A stretch of 64,000 nt of DNA. Origin: Limisphaerales bacterium (lineage in GTDB: Bacteria > Verrucomicrobiota > Verrucomicrobiia > Limisphaerales > UBA1096). The notes under the pieces were generated by a model. It was not told the DNA's origin. It was given only the letters and a program-made list of their open reading frames with translations, and ran no database searches. Below are positions 39,224 through 47,994 of this stretch, piece after piece; the first letter of the stretch is position 1, and each line of letters begins with the position of its first letter. The stretch is taken from contig SHAK01000009.1 in assembly GCA_004213515.1 (NCBI GenBank), positions 1 to 64,000 on the forward strand, given 5' to 3'. Both the position numbers and the translations under genes were made by a program.

Positions 39224-40594
39224 ATGTTTGAGTCTCTCAGCGAAAAGCTACAGAAAACTTTTAAAAACCTGCGCGGACTAGGAAAAATTTCTGAAACTAA
39301 TGTTTCAGAATCATTGCGAGAGGTCCGAATGGCACTGCTTGATGCTGACGTCAATTTCAAGGTCACAAAGCAATTTATCTCCAGAGTAAAAGAAAAGGCT
39401 CTAGGCGAAGAAGTCATTGCAAGCATTCAACCTGGCCAACAAATCGTCAAAATAATAAATGATGAATTAACCGGTCTTCTTGGCTCTGAACGAAGCGATC
39501 TAGATTTGCCTCGTGGATTTGCACAGCCTTTAAGCATGATGATGTGCGGCCTTCACGGAGCAGGCAAAACAACTTCAAGCGGCAAACTAGCAAGATTACT
39601 CGCAGCCGAAGACCGTAAACTATTACTTGTAGGAGCAGATGTCTACCGCCCAGCAGCGATGGATCAACTTGAAACCCTTGCTAAGCAACTCGAACTACCT
39701 TGCTTTCTTATGCGAGGAGAAAAAGATGTTATCAAAATTGCCGATGCGGCAATGAGCAAAGCAAAAGAAGATGGCATTGATGTAGTGATTTTCGATACAG
39801 CTGGCCGACTACAGATTGACGAACCGCTCGTACAAGAACTTGTTCGATTGCGGGATAAAATTGAACCTCGAGAAATTTTACTAGTGCTAGATGCAGCAAC
39901 AGGGCAGGAAGCTGTGAGTGTTGCGACCCACTTCGATGAAGCTCTTGGAATTACTGGGGCAATCCTAACAAAGCTCGATGGTGATGCCCGAGGAGGAGCA
40001 GCCTTGAGCTTTAGTGAAGTCACTGGAAAACCAATTAAATTCGCTGGAATCGGAGAAAAACTTGAAGATTTTGAACCATTTCATCCAGACCGAATGGCAT
40101 CACGGATCCTTGGTATGGGAGACGTAGTTAGCTTAGTTGAAAAAGCGGCTGAAGCTGTTGACGAAGAGTCCGCTCGCAAACTTGAAGAGCGGATGAAAAA
40201 AGGACAATTCACGCTAGAGGATTTCCTAGAACAACTTCGCCAATTAAAAAAACTAGGACCTTTAGAAGGAATTGTTGATATGCTGCCTGGAGGAGGCAAC
40301 GCCCTAAAAGGAGCTAATATAGCAAAAAGCGAAAAGGAATTTCGTCAGATGGAAGCTATGATTTGTAGCATGACTGTTAAAGAACGATGTAACCCATCAA
40401 TTTTAAATGCCCGCCGTCGTCGCCGGATTGCTAACGGAAGTGGAACAACTGTTGCCGCGCTTAACAGTCTACTTAAACGCTTTTCTCAAATGCAACAAAT
40501 GATGAAAAAAATGGGTAAATTTCAAAAAATGATGACAAAAATGGGCGGGGGAATGGGAGCAATGCCAGGAATGGACAAACTCCTTGGACGTTAA
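39224..40594 (+). CDS. ffh: Signal recognition particle protein Ffh
   Basis: ATG 39224 (MFESLSEKLQKTFKNLRG) is the family's normal start; an in-frame ATG 48 bp upstream adds an unrelated extension. The 457-residue GTPase has N domain, then G domain with GLHGAGKTTSSGKLA (P-loop), VYRPAAMDQL, DTAGRL, TKLDGDARGG and GIGEKLEDFEPFHP. The methionine-rich M domain carries the 4.5S RNA-binding RRRRRIANGSGT and a final M-rich tail. It targets nascent membrane and secreted proteins to the Sec translocon with FtsY. Confidence 0.97.
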   Translation: MFESLSEKLQKTFKNLRGLGKISETNVSESLREVRMALLDADVNFKVTKQFISRVKEKALGEEVIASIQPGQQIVKIINDELTGLLGSERSDLDLPRGFAQPLSMMMCGLHGAGKTTSSGKLARLLAAEDRKLLLVGADVYRPAAMDQLETLAKQLELPCFLMRGEKDVIKIADAAMSKAKEDGIDVVIFDTAGRLQIDEPLVQELVRLRDKIEPREILLVLDAATGQEAVSVATHFDEALGITGAILTKLDGDARGGAALSFSEVTGKPIKFAGIGEKLEDFEPFHPDRMASRILGMGDVVSLVEKAAEAVDEESARKLEERMKKGQFTLEDFLEQLRQLKKLGPLEGIVDMLPGGGNALKGANIAKSEKEFRQMEAMICSMTVKERCNPSILNARRRRRIANGSGTTVAALNSLLKRFSQMQQMMKKMGKFQKMMTKMGGGMGAMPGMDKLLGR

Positions 40595-40663
40595 TTGACT
40601 AATAAACAAATTAAATATTTTTTGATCTTCTGTTTATCACCTGAAAAATACTGATTACATAAT

Positions 40664-41137
40664 TCAGATATTTTTTGATTTAAAATTTAAAACACATACA
40701 AAGATAATAGCTCCAAACAATGCCCCTACTGTATCAATAGAGACATCCATTAATGAACCGATTCGATCGGCTGTCCATGATTGATGCCACTCATCAAAAA
40801 CTGCATAGATGAAACAAATAAGTACAGATTTAAACATTAACCCTGTTACGGAAAAATCTATCATGCGCCTAATAAAAGCATTGCAGAGAAGGATAGCTAA
40901 AATAGCATACTCAATAACGTGAGCTGTTTTTCGAAACAAAAACTGAATAAAAGAAACAGCTTCTGAAGAAATATCAGGTGTGATCCATTTTAATATTGGC
41001 CCAATAATCCTAGAGGTGTTTTCCCCTGAAAAAGTGCTCGTGGAAAACAAAAAGATAATCAACATCCAAAGTGCAACCCACAACCATGGATTAAATTGAG
41101 TTTTTTTCTTAGATTTTTTTTTACGGCAAAAAACCAT
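40664..41137 (-). CDS. VanZ-like family membrane protein
   Basis: The start is taken at ATG 41137 (MVFCRKKKSKKK); GTG 41143 would add two residues. The 157-residue protein has a lysine-rich N-terminus and about four hydrophobic helices. It has the VanZ-like motifs IIFLFSTSTFSGENTS, FRKTAHVIEYAILAILL and VFDEWHQSWTADRIGSLMDVSIDTVGALFG. The function of stand-alone VanZ-like proteins is unknown; teicoplanin resistance is known only for VanZ itself. Confidence 0.88.
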   Translation of the reverse strand: MVFCRKKKSKKKTQFNPWLWVALWMLIIFLFSTSTFSGENTSRIIGPILKWITPDISSEAVSFIQFLFRKTAHVIEYAILAILLCNAFIRRMIDFSVTGLMFKSVLICFIYAVFDEWHQSWTADRIGSLMDVSIDTVGALFGAIIFVCVLNFKSKNI

Positions 41138-41182
41138 AAACACGAGATAACTAATTAAGAATTATAGATTTTTATAACTTAA

Positions 41183-43177
41183 TCAATTTACAGCACGAAA
41201 GAATTGCTTTGAAGCACTTGCAGGCAAGATAATCTCTATTGCCCCATTGATAACACTCCACGGCCCGTTTAATTTTGATGCTGACTCCAGCTTTCCTTCA
41301 AACTGAATAACAATTTCACCGTTTTCCATACGTTGAATATTTAATTCAGGAGAGGTAGATGAACTTTTAATGACTAAAGATGACTCAGCTAATTGCTTAT
41401 AAGAATCATTTTCAAAAAATCTGATTACATAATTTCCTGCTGCTAAATTATCAGATAGAAAAACAGAACCTTTTTCTAACGGGGCACCAACTGTACGACT
41501 ACCACCAACATAAGCCCAAGAAAGACTAGGTAACTTTGAAGGATCTGTTTCAGGATAATATATGGCGATCCAATCACTTGCATTACCCGGGCCATAATCA
41601 AAATCTACAACCACTTTTTCTCTCTCGACAAAGTCCAGCTTAGCCGGCCCCACAACAGCAGGAGGAACTACTTTAAAACTGTAGCTCGCAAGCTCTCCAA
41701 AACCATCATTCTCTAAAAATCTTGCGAAATATTCTCCAATTGGTAATGGATCAGAAAAAACTATATTACCATTTGCAACCCCTTCTCCCGGAACCTTTGA
41801 CCCATTAACATAAGCCCAAGCTGGAGCAGCAACAGATTCCGGAATCATTTCCACGCCATAAAGACCCACCCAATCTTTAGGATTCTGCGGTCCATTTGCG
41901 AAAGAAACCTTGATAGACTCCCCCTCGATATATTTTTTTCTTTCAGTTGTAATAGAAGGGAATGAAGGAACCTTAGCCGCTATGCGTACACAGAAACCAC
42001 CTAAGACTTCATCGGTTTTTTCCAATTGCCAATTCGCATTATTTCCAGTTGTTATATTTCTCCAGCCAGATAATCTTTTACCAATTTTTGTTTTATTATT
42101 AGTTAATAATCCCGCTTTACTTATAAGCCCTAGCCCAGAAAATTCGACAGTCCATGTCGCATTCTTGATGTCTTCAGGTAATTCTATTGAAATATCACTA
42201 ATGGTTACCATGTTATAACCATTTCGCAGTGCAAAGGGTTCACTCTTATACAAAAGCGTTTGCGGAATATTACTTCCTTCCAGAATAATTCCGTCATTGG
42301 AATATACTCGAAGAACTCCCATCTGATTTTTTTCAAATGGATTCAGTGCCGCAAAATATTCAAACTGAATCTTTTTAACTTGGCGGTGTTCATTTTCAAT
42401 TGAAAATGAATCTCCTACTTCACCTTCAAAATAATAGATGTCTCCCTTCTCTCCTCTAGGATTATCGTAAACGATGATTTCCTTTGAACTTATCTCAAAA
42501 TCTCCACGTGGATCAACAGAAACTCCTTCAATATTAACACTCTCACCATCATTAAGATAAATTCGAATCTTTCCTTCTGGAGTTCCTCCTAAAGGTGACA
42601 GAGAGGCATAATATTCAAACTGAATACCAGTTAAATTACTGTTGGTTCCATTTAGAACAACCGTATCACCAACCTCTTGCCCGGATAGATATGTTTTACC
42701 TAGTGAAGTCTTCGCGTTCTCATAAACAATTTCTTCATTATTAGCTCCATCTGGCACACCAGCAAGTCGAGCTGCAAAATTAGCGTTTTCTTCAATCGAC
42801 TTTAACTCCCAAACTTCATCGACTTTCTCCCAAAAATCATCATAACTTGTCCCAAGAGTAGGAGGATCATAAAGCAATAGACCTGATTGCCCAGCTCCGA
42901 GGCCTGTAAACTCGACTGTCCAAGTCACCTCTTTAGTCCCTTCAGGAAGCTCAAGATTTAGACCTGTTACACTGACGGTATTATATTTATTAAGAAGATT
43001 AAATTTACCACTTTCATATAACAAAGTTCCTGGTTTTTTAGCGATTTCTCGGCTACCCAAAACGGTTTCAAAAGAAAATGAAGCCGTGTCTATAGACTCA
43101 GAAAATATTTTCTCCTGAAATATGAAAGTGGATAGAATAAGAAATAAAAATTTAAGTAAATTGAAAGTTTTAATCAT
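41183..43177 (-). CDS. Secreted repeat protein with duplicated beta domains and verrucomicrobial C-terminal domain
   Basis: The 664-residue protein has a signal peptide (NLLKFLFLILSTFIFQ). Three internal duplications are visible. One pair begins TLLYESGKFNLLNKYNTVS and TLLYKSEPFALRNGYNMVT. A second pair contains IQFEYYASLSPLG and IQFEYFAALNPFE. A third pair resembles SKICH-like beta domains: DWVGLYGVEMIP ... WAYVNGS and DWIAIYYPETDP ... WAYVGGS, each ending in GEYFARFLENDGFGELA or NYVIRFFENDSYKQLA. The last 50 residues (ASKLNGPWSVINGAIEI ... KQFFRAVN) look like a short C-terminal domain recurrent in verrucomicrobial secreted proteins. No catalytic motif is seen; an adhesive or binding role is possible. 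Confidence 0.75.
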   Translation of the reverse strand: MIKTFNLLKFLFLILSTFIFQEKIFSESIDTASFSFETVLGSREIAKKPGTLLYESGKFNLLNKYNTVSVTGLNLELPEGTKEVTWTVEFTGLGAGQSGLLLYDPPTLGTSYDDFWEKVDEVWELKSIEENANFAARLAGVPDGANNEEIVYENAKTSLGKTYLSGQEVGDTVVLNGTNSNLTGIQFEYYASLSPLGGTPEGKIRIYLNDGESVNIEGVSVDPRGDFEISSKEIIVYDNPRGEKGDIYYFEGEVGDSFSIENEHRQVKKIQFEYFAALNPFEKNQMGVLRVYSNDGIILEGSNIPQTLLYKSEPFALRNGYNMVTISDISIELPEDIKNATWTVEFSGLGLISKAGLLTNNKTKIGKRLSGWRNITTGNNANWQLEKTDEVLGGFCVRIAAKVPSFPSITTERKKYIEGESIKVSFANGPQNPKDWVGLYGVEMIPESVAAPAWAYVNGSKVPGEGVANGNIVFSDPLPIGEYFARFLENDGFGELASYSFKVVPPAVVGPAKLDFVEREKVVVDFDYGPGNASDWIAIYYPETDPSKLPSLSWAYVGGSRTVGAPLEKGSVFLSDNLAAGNYVIRFFENDSYKQLAESSLVIKSSSTSPELNIQRMENGEIVIQFEGKLESASKLNGPWSVINGAIEIILPASASKQFFRAVN

Positions 43178-43279
43178 AAAAATCGAAACCCTTAAAAAAA
43201 ATACATGTTATAAAAACTTGTAAGAATCAATACAAATCAATCTTTTCGCACCTCAAAAAATTAAATAATAGCTTATTTT

Positions 43280-45958
43280 TTATAACATAGTAATAACTCT
43301 ATTTAGTGCCTCATCAATTTTTGATGCATCCTTCCCCCCACCACGTGCTTGACTTGAATTACCACCACCTTTACCTCCTACAATAGGAGCAATTGTTTGG
43401 ATAATTTTCCCAGCCTGAATACGGTCTGTTAAACTATCAGAAACATTTGCTATTAAAACCACGCGACTTCCTTCACCGGCCGCTAGTGCTATTACACCGA
43501 CAAATTCTGTTTTTAATGCATCTACGATTGACTGCATCTGATCACTTTCCGAAAAATTGAGATTTGCAGTAATTATATTAACCCCATTGATTTCCTGAAT
43601 CTTATTCAATAATGCCTTTGCCTGACTCGCTGCTTGGCTTTGATGTAAAGATTTTAATTGTTTCTCAAGCTTCTTTGTTTGCTCCAAAGAACTGGTTATT
43701 TTTTTCTCAATTTCCCTAACAGGAGTATTTAATTGATCAGCTAAAACTTGAAGCCGTTCTGCATCCTTTCGAGCTTGATTAGAAGCCACCATTCCTGCAA
43801 TTGCTTCAATACGACGAACCCCAGAAGCAACAGCTGATTCTGATTGGATCCTAAACAAACCCAACTCACCAGTAGATCTTGTGTGGGTTCCTCCACACAA
43901 TTCCATTGAATAACCATCTAAAGTATTAGGCTTACCCCCAATTTGAACAATTCGAACTTTATCACCATACTTATCTCCAAAAAACTGTAATATATCAGCT
44001 CTACCAGCAATTTCGGTATGACTTGCCTCAACCCAGCTAACGCTGGAATTCTCCAAAATCCGCTCATTTACAAGCTGTTCAATGTCACGTAATTGTTTTG
44101 AAGTTAGTGGCTTGCTATTGAAATCAAATGTCAGTTTGTCTGGCCCTACATAGGAGCCCTTTTGAGAAGAATCAGGTGATGTTACCTCATGTAATGCCCA
44201 ATGAAAAAGATGAGTAACTGTATGGTGCCGCTGAATAGCTGCCCTTCGATTCATATCAACTCTTAATTCCACTTCAGATCCTTCCGAAGGAATGATTGCT
44301 CCTTTAATCAAATGAAGAAAAGCATCTCCGACTTTTTGGGTATCGGTCACCATTAGTCTTTGGTCGTTAAATACTAGAAGCCCTGTATCTCCCAATTGCC
44401 CACCCATTTCTGCATAAAAAGGCGACCTATCTAAAACAACTGCTGTTTGCTTTTCATTTTTAAGAACTTCAACAACTTTAGATTTAGTAGAATAAAAATC
44501 GAAACCGACAAATTCAGTTCTTGCTTCAGTTACCAAACTATTAACACTAATAATTTCTTTCTTTTGAGAAGAACGTGCACGATCACGTTGCTCAGCCATC
44601 AATTTCTCAAATCCTTGAACATCTATCAATAAACCCGCCTCACGTGCCATTAACTGAGTTAAGTCTAATGGAAAACCATAAGTATCATATAATTTGAATG
44701 CAAAATCTCCTGTGAACTTTTCATTATCAACTAGCTTGTTCGCCTCTTCCTTAAAAAGTTCAATGCCTCGGTCAAGAGTCTTATTAAACGATTGCTCTTC
44801 ATTACGAATAATTTCTTCCACCAGAGTTCTCCTTTGAGCGAGTTCAGGAAAAAAACCTCCCATAGACTCAACAACAACATTAACTAATTTGTAAAAGAAA
44901 GGCTCCGTGAATCCGAGAGTCCTTCCATACCGAACAGCTCGCCTAAGAATGCGTCGAAGCACATAATTTCTGTCAGTGTTTCCAGGTTGGATTCCATCCG
45001 CAATGGAAAAACTAAGTGTTCTTATGTGATCGCCTATAACTCTGAATGCAACATCAATTTTTTGCTGATCATTAGGCTCTATACTGGGTAATGTTGATTT
45101 ATATTTCTTGCCACTCTGCTTTTCAAGTTCTTTAAAAATCGGACTAAAAACATCAGTATCATAATTGGAAACTGTTTTTGTGAAATCAGAAAAATTATTG
45201 GTTGTCTGAATGATTGCTGCAACACGTTCAAATCCCATCCCTGTGTCAACATACTTTGCCGCTAAAGGAGAGAATCCTCCATCTGTGTCAGCGTTATATT
45301 GAATAAAAACAAGATTCCAAATTTCTATGCAATCGGCACTATCAGAGTTAACAAGCCCGCCTTTTGTGTCACCATCCGCAGTAAGGTCAACATGTAACTC
45401 GCTACAAGGACCGCACGGACCGGTGTCTCCCATCATCCAAAAATTATCCTTCTTGTTTCCATATACAATATGGACCTTGGGATCTAAGCCCGCTTTCTCA
45501 AAAATAGCCGTCCAATAATCGTAGGCCTCTTGATCAAACTCACCAGGATCTTCTTTACCCGGCTTGTAAACTGTTGCGTATATTCGTTCCTTTGGAAATT
45601 TCCATACATCAGTAATAAGCTCCCAAGACCATTCAATTGCTTCCTTTTTAAAATAATCTCCAAAAGACCAGTTACCTAACATCTCAAAAAATGTGTGATG
45701 ATACGTATCCATCCCAACATCCTCTAAATCATTATGTTTTCCCCCTGCTCTTATACATTTTTGAGAATCAGCCGCACGGCTTGGTGAATATGGGCAATTT
45801 TGCTCTCCAAGAAATATGGGAACAAATTGATTCATACCTGCATTAGTGAATAAAAGATTGGGAGCATCTGGCATCAAACTGGCAGAAGACACTATCGTGT
45901 GCTGTTTAGCTTCAAAAAAATCAAGGAATGATTGTCGAATCTCAGAACTAGTCATCAT
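43280..45958 (-). CDS. alaS: Alanyl-tRNA synthetase
   Basis: The 892-residue class II synthetase starts at ATG 45958 (MMTSSEIRQSFLDFFEAK). Motifs seen: LLFTNAGMNQFVPIFLG, RIRAGGKHNDLEDVG-type segment at residues 70-80, MGDTGPCGPCSE, GMGFERVA, the editing-domain zinc ligands HHTVTHLFHWALHE and CGGTHTRSTGELG, and the C-terminal DHHA1 domain with GGKGGGNSSQARGGGKDAS. Length and order are normal. It charges tRNA-Ala and clears mischarged Ser/Gly. Confidence 0.98.
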   Translation of the reverse strand: MMTSSEIRQSFLDFFEAKQHTIVSSASLMPDAPNLLFTNAGMNQFVPIFLGEQNCPYSPSRAADSQKCIRAGGKHNDLEDVGMDTYHHTFFEMLGNWSFGDYFKKEAIEWSWELITDVWKFPKERIYATVYKPGKEDPGEFDQEAYDYWTAIFEKAGLDPKVHIVYGNKKDNFWMMGDTGPCGPCSELHVDLTADGDTKGGLVNSDSADCIEIWNLVFIQYNADTDGGFSPLAAKYVDTGMGFERVAAIIQTTNNFSDFTKTVSNYDTDVFSPIFKELEKQSGKKYKSTLPSIEPNDQQKIDVAFRVIGDHIRTLSFSIADGIQPGNTDRNYVLRRILRRAVRYGRTLGFTEPFFYKLVNVVVESMGGFFPELAQRRTLVEEIIRNEEQSFNKTLDRGIELFKEEANKLVDNEKFTGDFAFKLYDTYGFPLDLTQLMAREAGLLIDVQGFEKLMAEQRDRARSSQKKEIISVNSLVTEARTEFVGFDFYSTKSKVVEVLKNEKQTAVVLDRSPFYAEMGGQLGDTGLLVFNDQRLMVTDTQKVGDAFLHLIKGAIIPSEGSEVELRVDMNRRAAIQRHHTVTHLFHWALHEVTSPDSSQKGSYVGPDKLTFDFNSKPLTSKQLRDIEQLVNERILENSSVSWVEASHTEIAGRADILQFFGDKYGDKVRIVQIGGKPNTLDGYSMELCGGTHTRSTGELGLFRIQSESAVASGVRRIEAIAGMVASNQARKDAERLQVLADQLNTPVREIEKKITSSLEQTKKLEKQLKSLHQSQAASQAKALLNKIQEINGVNIITANLNFSESDQMQSIVDALKTEFVGVIALAAGEGSRVVLIANVSDSLTDRIQAGKIIQTIAPIVGGKGGGNSSQARGGGKDASKIDEALNRVITML

Positions 45959-46151
45959 TATAACCTTAAAAGGCGCGAGAAAGAAAAACCACCATTGGCT
46001 AAGCCTGCAAGCTAAACCACAACAGAATTGAACAATTTAGACAATTAAGTCGTAAAAATTTTCGCTTAAATAATCGATTTGATATCATTTTTGCGTGCCC
46101 ATTTGGTATCAGTTTGGTTAATATTCAACCCCAAATTGTAAGGGAGGTACA

Positions 46152-47993
46152 GTGCATTTTGAATATTCACAAATTCTTTGGTTAACGTTATTAATAGTAG
46201 CCTTACTGGGGTTGTTTTTTAGATGGACATGGCTTAAACGCTCAAAACTATTGAATCAGTTCGTCCACTCTAATCTAGTCAAACAGCTCACCCTTGGCTT
46301 ATCCCCTAATCATCGTTTAACAAAAATAGGGCTGCTTATGGTAGCAGTAGCCCTACTTTTAACGGCAGTAGCAAGACCTAAGTTTGGATTTGAATGGCAA
46401 GAGATGGAGGTGAAGGGCCTAGACATCCTTATAGCAGTTGACACTTCCAAAAGCATGCTTGCCAGTGACCAAAGTCCAAACCGAATAGAGAGGGCCAAGC
46501 TTGCAGTGCAAGACCTCATGCATTTAGCTAAAAGCGACCGGCTCGGTCTTATCGCATTCTCTGGCACCGCATTTCTACAATGTCCACTTACTATCGATAG
46601 AAACGCTTTTATGCAAAGCGTCAATTCTCTTAACACAGAAATCATATCTCAAGGAGGAACAGCTATCGGTGAGGCTGTCAATGAGGCCGTGCGAGCATTT
46701 AAAAAAGAAGAAGATAACCATAAAGTATTGGTACTTTTTACCGATGGCGAGGATCACGAGGAAGGTATTGCTGGAGCAATTGAAAAAGCTAAGGAAATCG
46801 GATTGAAAGTTTTTACGGTAGGTGTTGGAACACCCGAAGGCGAATTGATTCAGATGCGAGATTCGCAAACAGGCAAACTTGATTTTCTTAAAGATGAAAG
46901 CGGCAATGTAGTAAAATCTCGACTAAACGAAAATTTTTTACGTAAGATTTCATCTGATACAGGTGCTTTCTATCTACCAATGCAAGGAGCAGATACCGCC
47001 GAACGTTTATATTCCTCAGGCCTTGAAAAATTGACACCTGGCCTTGTACAAAATCAAAAGATAAAACGCTTTACGGAGCAATATCGATGGCCTCTAGGAA
47101 TTGCTATACTTTTACTTCTAATCGAAAGAATTCTACCAGAAGTTAAAAGATTAAAACAAAAAAACAGCAACTCAATAAAACAACGTACTGCAGCTATATT
47201 GTTATTTTTAAGTATATCGAGCCTAATAAATGCTTCATCAAATGAAGCACTGTCTCATATGCAAAATAGGGATTTTTCAAAAGCATTAGAAGTATATGAA
47301 GAAATACTTCTCGAAAATGAAAATGACGACGCTTCAAAAGCTCGTTTACAATACAATGCGGGAACTGCAGCTTATAACGCAAAGGATTACTTGAAGGCCG
47401 AAGAATACTTTAGGAAAGCTCTCAATCAAACTGAAGCCCCACTTTCTTTACAGCAGCGAGCATTTTACAATTTAGGAAATTCCAAGTTTCGACTCGGCGA
47501 AACGACACAAAATCCAGATGAAAAAATAAAACAGTGGACCGAAGCCCTAAAACAATTTCAGGGAGCGCATAACTTAAGCCAACAGTTAGATGAATCTACC
47601 GAGGATAAAGATGCTTTATTTAATTCTGAATTAGTCAAAAAAAGACTCAAACAGCTCGAACAACAGCAGCAACAACAAGGAAACAAAGACCAACAAGATC
47701 AAGAGCAAAAAGAACAGAACTCAGAAGAGAACAAAGACCAACAAGACCAAGAACAAAAAAAACAGAACTCAGAAGAGAACAAAGACCAACAAGACCAAGA
47801 GCAAAAAAAACAATCCAAACCAAAACAATCTCAAGACCAACCGGATACTGGACAAATCAAAAAAGATGGAAAAATGACACAAGAACAAGTCGAGAGATTG
47901 CTAGACTCATTAAAACAACAAGAAAAGTCTCTAATATATAGACCATCGGAAAAAAGTAGATCTAAGAAGCGTGGTAAAATTCGCGACTGGTAA
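46152..47993 (+). CDS. BatB-BatC fusion: von Willebrand A membrane protein with TPR and Q-rich tail
   Basis: The 613-residue protein starts at GTG 46152, preceded by a strong AGGGAGG site at 46141-46147. Two N-terminal membrane helices lead into a von Willebrand A domain with the MIDAS motif DTSKS (residues about 97-101) and TDGEDHEEG. A third helix (GIAILLLLIERIL) follows. After about residue 340 a new hydrophobic leader (AAILLFLSISSLINASS) precedes TPR repeats and a Gln/Lys/Glu-rich tail, as in BatC. It is thus BatB and BatC in one chain. BatD and BatE follow. Bat proteins are linked to envelope stress and aerotolerance in other bacteria. Confidence 0.9.
   Translation: MHFEYSQILWLTLLIVALLGLFFRWTWLKRSKLLNQFVHSNLVKQLTLGLSPNHRLTKIGLLMVAVALLLTAVARPKFGFEWQEMEVKGLDILIAVDTSKSMLASDQSPNRIERAKLAVQDLMHLAKSDRLGLIAFSGTAFLQCPLTIDRNAFMQSVNSLNTEIISQGGTAIGEAVNEAVRAFKKEEDNHKVLVLFTDGEDHEEGIAGAIEKAKEIGLKVFTVGVGTPEGELIQMRDSQTGKLDFLKDESGNVVKSRLNENFLRKISSDTGAFYLPMQGADTAERLYSSGLEKLTPGLVQNQKIKRFTEQYRWPLGIAILLLLIERILPEVKRLKQKNSNSIKQRTAAILLFLSISSLINASSNEALSHMQNRDFSKALEVYEEILLENENDDASKARLQYNAGTAAYNAKDYLKAEEYFRKALNQTEAPLSLQQRAFYNLGNSKFRLGETTQNPDEKIKQWTEALKQFQGAHNLSQQLDESTEDKDALFNSELVKKRLKQLEQQQQQQGNKDQQDQEQKEQNSEENKDQQDQEQKKQNSEENKDQQDQEQKKQSKPKQSQDQPDTGQIKKDGKMTQEQVERLLDSLKQQEKSLIYRPSEKSRSKKRGKIRDW
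47682..47816 (+). repeat. 48-bp direct repeats in the BatB-BatC tail
   Basis: Nearly three in-frame copies of a 48-bp unit encode NKDQQDQEQKEQNSEE and variants (47682-47729, 47730-47777, and a partial copy to about 47816). The copies differ at only a few positions, so the tail is prone to gain or loss of 16-residue units without frameshift. Confidence 0.9.
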
Positions 47994-47994
47994 A

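Noticed and set aside
39664-40023. 119-codon minus-strand reading frame
   Set aside because: It is antisense to the conserved GTPase region of ffh and consists of low-complexity Ser/Pro/Ala sequence, a typical shadow.
43190-43230. Possible hairpin (ACATGT ... ACTTGT) downstream of alaS
   Set aside because: Pairing is short and imperfect, and no T-run follows on the minus strand.
47682-47816. Regular 48-bp repeats considered as a CRISPR array
   Set aside because: The units are directly adjacent, in frame with the BatB-BatC coding sequence and lack unique spacers; no cas genes are present.
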